From Xanthobacteraceae bacterium (GTDB taxonomy: Bacteria; Pseudomonadota; Alphaproteobacteria; Rhizobiales; Xanthobacteraceae), in the NCBI GenBank assembly GCA_030044035.1, contig JASHWN010000132.1:1-11332 (forward strand): 11,332 bases of DNA. The letters are read 5' to 3'. The notes under the pieces were generated by a model. It did no database searches. It had not been told where the DNA came from and saw only the letters and a list, made by a program, of their open reading frames with translations. The position numbers and the translations under genes are program-made. Below are positions 7,996-11,332 of the stretch, piece by piece; positions within the stretch are counted from its first letter, which is position 1, and every line of letters begins with the position of its first letter.

Positions 7996-8988
7996 ATGAC
8001 AAAGACAAAGAGCCATTCCACAGCCCTCATCACGACGCTGGCAGCGATCATTGTCGTGGCGCTGTCCGCTTTTCCGGCGGCGGCCGCGGAGCCGGTGTTT
8101 CCTACCGGCTCGCGCGTCGGGCTCGTGCCGCCGCCCGGCATGGTCGCGGCGAAGACGTTTCCCGGTTTTGTCGACACCGACAACAAGGCCGCGATCCTGA
8201 TCACCGCGCTGCCCGCCGGCGCCTATGGCGAGGTGGAGAAGACACTGACTGCCGATGCGCTGAAAAAGCAGGGCATTACCGTGGAAAAGCGCCAAGCGCT
8301 GCAGCTTGCCATCGGCAAAGCCGTTCTGGTCGTCGGCACGCAGCTCGCGCCCGACAAGACGCCGTACCGCAAATGGCTGCTGCTGGCCGACGCGCACGAT
8401 GTGACCGCAATCGTCAGCGTGCAGGTGCCGCAACAAAGCAATGCGTATTCAGATGCGGTGCTGCGTGAGGCCTTCAATAGCCTGGCGTTGCGCGCCAAGG
8501 TGCCCGACTCGGAACTGCTGACGATGCTGCCGTTCACAGTGGGCGATCTGGCCGGCTTTCGCCTCATGAACGTCATTCCCGGCCGGGCGCTTTTGTTGAT
8601 CGATCGGCCCGATTATCCGCACATGGTGGCGACACCTGACCTGCCCGAGCTTGTATACGACGCGCGGTGCACGATACTCGCCGCGCCAGGCGGACCAAGC
8701 GACAAGGAGGGGCAATCGAACTTCGCGCGCACCACCTTCGCCGCGATCGGCGGCATCAAGGACGTCCAGATCACGATGGCGGAGCCGGTGCGGCTCGATC
8801 AGCAGGACGGCTTCGAGACCGTCGCGCACGCCAAGGACGCCAGTACCGGCGCCGATCTGATGGTGGTGCAGTGGCTGCGCTTCGGCAACGGCAGTTTCCT
8901 GCAGATGGTCGGCATCGCCCGCGCGGCGATTTGGGATAGCGAGCTGGCGCGCCTGCGCAACATGCGCGCCAGTATCGCTATGAGGTGA
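7996..8988 (+). CDS. Exported protein of unknown function
   Basis: I do not recognise a named family. The 330-aa product has a clear N-terminal signal peptide: a basic start (MTKTKSH), a hydrophobic core at about residues 9-25 and a likely signal peptidase I site near AFPAAAA (25-31), giving a mature start around EPVFPTG. There is no lipobox, no further transmembrane segment and only one cysteine in the mature part (YDARCTIL), so a soluble periplasmic protein is likely. The mature region looks like a mixed alpha/beta fold with recurring segments such as GLVPPPGM, AGFRLMNVIPGRALLLI and ARTTFAAIGGIKDVQI. The start ATG has GAAGGGA four to five bases upstream. It lies 13 bp after alkB and converges on grpE. 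Proteins of this kind without assigned function are, as I recall, found near grpE in related genomes. Confidence 0.75.
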   Translation: MTKTKSHSTALITTLAAIIVVALSAFPAAAAEPVFPTGSRVGLVPPPGMVAAKTFPGFVDTDNKAAILITALPAGAYGEVEKTLTADALKKQGITVEKRQALQLAIGKAVLVVGTQLAPDKTPYRKWLLLADAHDVTAIVSVQVPQQSNAYSDAVLREAFNSLALRAKVPDSELLTMLPFTVGDLAGFRLMNVIPGRALLLIDRPDYPHMVATPDLPELVYDARCTILAAPGGPSDKEGQSNFARTTFAAIGGIKDVQITMAEPVRLDQQDGFETVAHAKDASTGADLMVVQWLRFGNGSFLQMVGIARAAIWDSELARLRNMRASIAMR

Positions 8989-8989
8989 G

Positions 8990-9020
8990 ACCGGCGGTCG
9001 AGCCGCTGCGGCGGTGTTTT
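8990..9020 (+). terminator. Candidate intrinsic terminator after the alkB-exported protein unit
   Basis: ACCGGCGG (8990-8997) can pair with GCGGCGGT (9008-9015), with two mismatches over eight positions. A GTTTTA run follows. An alternative inner stem GCGG/CCGC exists (8994-8997 / 9003-9006). It lies directly after the stop at 8986-8988 and before the convergent grpE end. The T-run is short, so efficiency is uncertain. Confidence 0.35.
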
Positions 9021-9045
9021 AGGATTGTGTCTTAAGATCAATGTC

Positions 9046-9684
9046 TCAGGATTCCTGCGCCGGCGCCTTGGCGTTGTCGTTGCTGGCGCCCGATGCGGGC
9101 GCCGTCTTCGGCCCGCCCTTCGACACGCCGACCACTGCGGGTCGCAACACGCGCTGGCCGAGCATGTAGCCGGGCTGCACCACCTGCACGACGCTGCCGG
9201 CCGGAACCGAGGCGTCCGGCACTTCGAAAATCGCCTGGTGCAAATTCGGATCGAACTTTTCGCGCAGTGGATTGAACTGCCGCACCTTGTTCTTTTCCAA
9301 CGCCTTCAACAGCTCGCGCTCAGTCAGCTCGACGCCTTCGATGAGCGCCTTCATGGCGCCCTGCGCGCTTTCGCGGACCTCGGGCGTCACCGCATCGAGC
9401 GCGCGTCGCATGTTGTCGGCGACGCCGATCATGTCGCGGGCAAATGCCGTGATGCCGCGGAGCTCGGCGTCGCCGACTTCACGGGCGGTGCGCCTGCGCA
9501 AATTCTCCATCTCGGCGAGCGTGCGCAAAAGCTTGTCTCGGAGATCCGCCGCAATGGCCGCCTGATCGGGTTCCGGCGCGGCGGCGGGCGCGGGATCCCC
9601 GAGCGGTGTCTGCTCGGGCCCGGGCGCAGCAGCTTCGGCGGAACGGGCCGCTTCGTCCTCAGCGCGAGCGGTGTGCTTGGTCAT
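9046..9684 (-). CDS. grpE: Nucleotide exchange factor GrpE
   Basis: Cytosolic homodimer that releases ADP from DnaK and so resets the Hsp70 cycle. The 212-aa protein has a low-complexity, acidic Ala/Pro-rich N-terminus (about 1-45) and a long helical dimerisation region (about 46-135, with AEMENLRRRTAREV at 57-70). The C-terminal beta domain ends in the family signature (HQAIFEVPDASVPAGSVVQV at 149-168, then PGYMLGQRVLRPAVVGVSKG at 171-190). I chose the ATG at 9682-9684 because GGGG lies six bases upstream. A GTG four codons earlier overlaps that Shine-Dalgarno sequence and is unlikely. It follows hrcA after 89 bp on the same strand and has its own candidate RpoH promoter in that gap. Confidence 0.96.
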   Translation of the reverse strand: MTKHTARAEDEAARSAEAAAPGPEQTPLGDPAPAAAPEPDQAAIAADLRDKLLRTLAEMENLRRRTAREVGDAELRGITAFARDMIGVADNMRRALDAVTPEVRESAQGAMKALIEGVELTERELLKALEKNKVRQFNPLREKFDPNLHQAIFEVPDASVPAGSVVQVVQPGYMLGQRVLRPAVVGVSKGGPKTAPASGASNDNAKAPAQES

Positions 9685-9708
9685 GGTTTTCCCCACAATT
9701 CGCCCCGC

Positions 9709-9737
9709 ATATCAGGGCACAGCGGCCAAAAATCAAG
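9709..9737 (-). promoter_or_regulatory. Candidate RpoH (sigma-32) promoter of grpE
   Basis: On the minus strand, CTTG (9737-9734) is followed after 18 bases by CTGATAT (9715-9709). This matches all but one fixed position of CTTG-N17/18-CYTATNT. A transcript start near 9702 would leave a short leader holding the GTGGGGAAAACC Shine-Dalgarno region. It lies wholly in the hrcA-grpE gap and would let grpE respond to heat independently of hrcA. Confidence 0.6.
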
Positions 9738-9766
9738 CGCCGCAGGGCTATGGGGGAGGGCTCGCG

Positions 9767-9784
9767 TCGGGGGTCAGCCCCCGA
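9767..9784 (-). other. Perfect GC hairpin containing the hrcA stop codon
   Basis: TCGGGGG and CCCCCGA form a perfect 7-bp stem with a 4-base loop. The loop (9774-9777) contains the TGA stop of hrcA. No T-run follows on the minus strand, so it is not a standard terminator. It could protect or pause the transcript between hrcA and grpE. Confidence 0.45.
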
Positions 9785-10859
9785 GCAGCTTGCTGACCAC
9801 CTTGGCGGTGTAGTCCACCATGGGCACGATGCGGGCGTAGTTGAGCCTGGTCGGGCCGATGACGCCGAGCACGCCGACGATATGCCCCGAGCCGTCGTGG
9901 TAGGGCGCCACGATGGTCGAGGAGCCGGACAGCGAGAACAATTTGTTCTCCGAGCCGATGAATACGCGTACCCCCTCGGCCTGCTGGGCGCGACCGAGTA
10001 GATCGATCACTTCGCGGCGGGTTTCGAGATCGTCAAACAACAGGCGGACGCGCTCGAGGTCGGCGAGCGCCTTGAGATCGTCGAGCAGATGCGCCTGGCC
10101 GCGCACGATGAGCTTGCGCTCGTCAGTCTCGCCCCCCGACCAGCTCGCCAGGCCGGCGGCGACGATCTTTTGGGTCAATTGATCGAGTTCGGCTTCGCCT
10201 TCCTTAAGCTTCGCCTCGATTTCGGCCTTCACCTCTTCGAGGGTACGGCCGCGAATGCGTGCGTTGACGAAATTGGCGGCCTCGATCAATGCCGAGCTCG
10301 GCAGGCCGAGCGGGATGTTGAGGACACGGTTCTCCACCTGGCCGTCCTCGCCGACCAGGATCACCAGTGCGCGCTGAGGTTCGAGCTGCACGAATTCGAC
10401 GTGCTTGAGCCGCGGATTGGCCTTGGCGGTCAGCACCACGCCGGCGGCGCGGCTCAGGCCCGACAACAGGCCCGACGCTTCGGTCAGCACCGCCTCGACC
10501 GATTTGGCTTGCCCGGATGCGGCGACCTGCGCCTCGATCGCCTTGCGGTCCTGCTCGGTGAGATCGCCGATCTGCATCAGCGCATCGACAAAGAACCGCA
10601 ATCCCACTTCGGTCGGCAGCCGGCCGGCCGAGGTGTGCGGCGCGTAAATCAGTCCGAGCTGCTCGAGATCGGACATGACATTGCGCACCGAGGCCGGCGA
10701 CAACGTCATCGGCAGAATGCGCGACAGATTGCGCGAGCCGACCGGCTCGCCGGTCGCCAGATAGCTCTCGACGATGCGGCGAAAGATTTCGCGCGAGCGC
10801 TCGTTCAGCTGCGCAAGGCCGAGCTGGTTCGCGGCAAGCGGCAGGTCGTGACTGGCCAA
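9774..10859 (-). CDS. hrcA: Heat-inducible transcription repressor HrcA
   Basis: DNA-binding repressor of CIRCE-controlled chaperone genes (usually groESL), whose activity depends on GroEL. The 361-aa protein starts with a winged-helix region (about 17-95) containing [18 protein letters not shown] (54-71) and [20 protein letters not shown] (72-91). A GAF-like domain follows, with [20 protein letters not shown] (297-316) and the C-terminal [20 protein letters not shown] (325-344). I place the start at TTG 10857-10859 (MASHDLPL...), with GGGGAG six bases upstream. The open frame goes up to 11114, but that part lies antisense to the divergent acetyltransferase and lacks family similarity. No ATG fits between. 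No CIRCE (TTAGCACTC-N9-GAGTGCTAA) is visible at hrcA or anywhere in the window, so its targets lie elsewhere. Confidence 0.95.
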   Translation of the reverse strand: MASHDLPLAANQLGLAQLNERSREIFRRIVESYLATGEPVGSRNLSRILPMTLSPASVRNVMSDLEQLGLIYAPHTSAGRLPTEVGLRFFVDALMQIGDLTEQDRKAIEAQVAASGQAKSVEAVLTEASGLLSGLSRAAGVVLTAKANPRLKHVEFVQLEPQRALVILVGEDGQVENRVLNIPLGLPSSALIEAANFVNARIRGRTLEEVKAEIEAKLKEGEAELDQLTQKIVAAGLASWSGGETDERKLIVRGQAHLLDDLKALADLERVRLLFDDLETRREVIDLLGRAQQAEGVRVFIGSENKLFSLSGSSTIVAPYHDGSGHIVGVLGVIGPTRLNYARIVPMVDYTAKVVSKLLGG

Positions 10860-10865
10860 CGCTAA

Positions 10866-10871
10866 CTCCCC
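10866..10871 (-). promoter_or_regulatory. Shine-Dalgarno site that sets the hrcA TTG start
   Basis: GGGGAG on the minus strand lies six bases (TTAGCG) before TTG 10859-10857. The TAG inside the spacer closes another frame that opens with ATG just upstream of this site. This makes TTG the best-supported start. Confidence 0.7.
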
Positions 10872-10979
10872 ATGCTGCGGTGAAATTTGTCCATTTCGGT
10901 GCCGGCTTTCAAGTCGGTCCGCAGCTCGGTTAATGTGCGCATCGAAGCCACAGGGCCGATTTGATAAAGCAAGCACACG

Positions 10980-11332
10980 ATGATGATCAGCTTTCGCCCG
11001 GCCGTCCCCGAGGACTTCGACTATTGCGCGCGGCTTTATTTCACCGAGATGGAAACCATCATCCGCGAGCTGAAGCTGGATCGGCAAGCGCAGGCCACGA
11101 GCTTTCGGCGGCAATGGAACGCAGCCGAGGCGCGTATCATCATGCTCGACGGCGCCGCCATCGGCTGGCTGCAGAGCGCGGCCCGGGACGAAGCGCTATT
11201 TCTTGCCCAGCTTTTTCTCGACGCTGCCTTTCAGCGCCGCGGCATCGGTACGGAGGTCATGCATCGTCTCATCGCGCAGGCCAATCAAGCGGGCCAACCG
11301 CTGGCCCTTGAAGTGGTGAAGATCAATCCCGC
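10980..11332 (+). CDS. GNAT-family N-acetyltransferase (3' end cut by window edge)
   Basis: The first 117 codons are visible and open to the right edge. The protein begins [20 protein letters not shown], the usual first strand and helix of the Gcn5-related fold. The acetyl-CoA-binding motif A follows: [20 protein letters not shown] (73-92), with Q/RxxGxG at 85-90, then a helix [12 protein letters not shown] (94-105). The acceptor (small molecule, peptide or protein) cannot be told. Two consecutive ATGs (10980 and 10983) compete, and neither has a strong Shine-Dalgarno sequence. It is divergent from hrcA, with 120 bp between starts that must hold promoters for both. Confidence 0.85.
   Translation, partial: MMISFRPAVPEDFDYCARLYFTEMETIIRELKLDRQAQATSFRRQWNAAEARIIMLDGAAIGWLQSAARDEALFLAQLFLDAAFQRRGIGTEVMHRLIAQANQAGQPLALEVVKINP

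Noticed and set aside
4497..8988. A new defence or mobile system between the chaperone blocks
   Set aside because: No integrase, transposase, nuclease, toxin, CRISPR or attachment-site repeats were found; the genes are metabolic, repair or exported types in mixed orientation.
10860..10979. CIRCE operator or RpoH promoter ahead of hrcA
   Set aside because: No TTAGCACTC/GAGTGCTAA pair is present. Two CTTG boxes on the minus strand lack a fitting -10 at 17-18 bases. A TTGAAA with a poor -10 is too weak to call.

Overview
The window is GC-rich, densely coded chromosomal DNA. Gene content and order suggest an alphaproteobacterium of the Hyphomicrobiales (Rhizobiales), close to the Bradyrhizobium/Rhodopseudomonas/Xanthobacteraceae group. 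The clues are dnaK-dnaJ followed by a Rhodobacter-type phospholipid N-methyltransferase, hrcA-grpE a few kilobases away, heat-shock promoters of the alphaproteobacterial CTTG-N17/18-CYTATNT form, and a DnaK ending in an [16 protein letters not shown] tail. This placement comes from reading the proteins, not from a database search.

Layout, left to right. (1) Positions 1-3995, all minus strand, read dnaK, then dnaJ, then pmtA, which runs off the left edge. A RpoH-type promoter lies at 4107-4134 ahead of dnaK. A REP-like palindromic element sits in the 211-bp dnaK-dnaJ gap. (2) Positions 3996-4416 hold the dnaK leader and promoter, then about 280 bp with no convincing gene but a long inverted repeat. 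(3) A plus-strand unit follows: a possible 27-codon leader ORF joined by a GTGA overlap to a UDP-galactopyranose-mutase-like flavoprotein (4497-6002). (4) A GT87/DUF2029-type membrane glycosyltransferase on the minus strand (6003-7265) converges on it, with the two stop codons directly abutting. (5) A second plus-strand unit holds an AlkB-type dioxygenase (7299-7982) and an exported protein of unknown function (7996-8988). (6) grpE and hrcA lie on the minus strand (9046-10859), with a candidate RpoH promoter between them. (7) A divergent GNAT acetyltransferase is cut by the right edge.

How they work together. DnaK, DnaJ and GrpE form the Hsp70 folding machine, and HrcA is the heat-shock repressor. 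The window shows candidate RpoH promoters ahead of both dnaK and grpE, but no CIRCE operator, so HrcA probably acts elsewhere. PmtA, downstream of dnaJ, makes phosphatidylcholine precursors. The genes between the two chaperone blocks (flavoprotein, glycosyltransferase, AlkB, exported protein) have no obvious chaperone role.

This is mostly a conserved housekeeping neighbourhood, and I do not see a clear new defence or mobile system. The points most worth a second look are the flavoprotein with its coupled mini-ORF, the exact 18-residue repeats at the PmtA N-terminus, the unassigned exported protein, and the structured intergenic elements.
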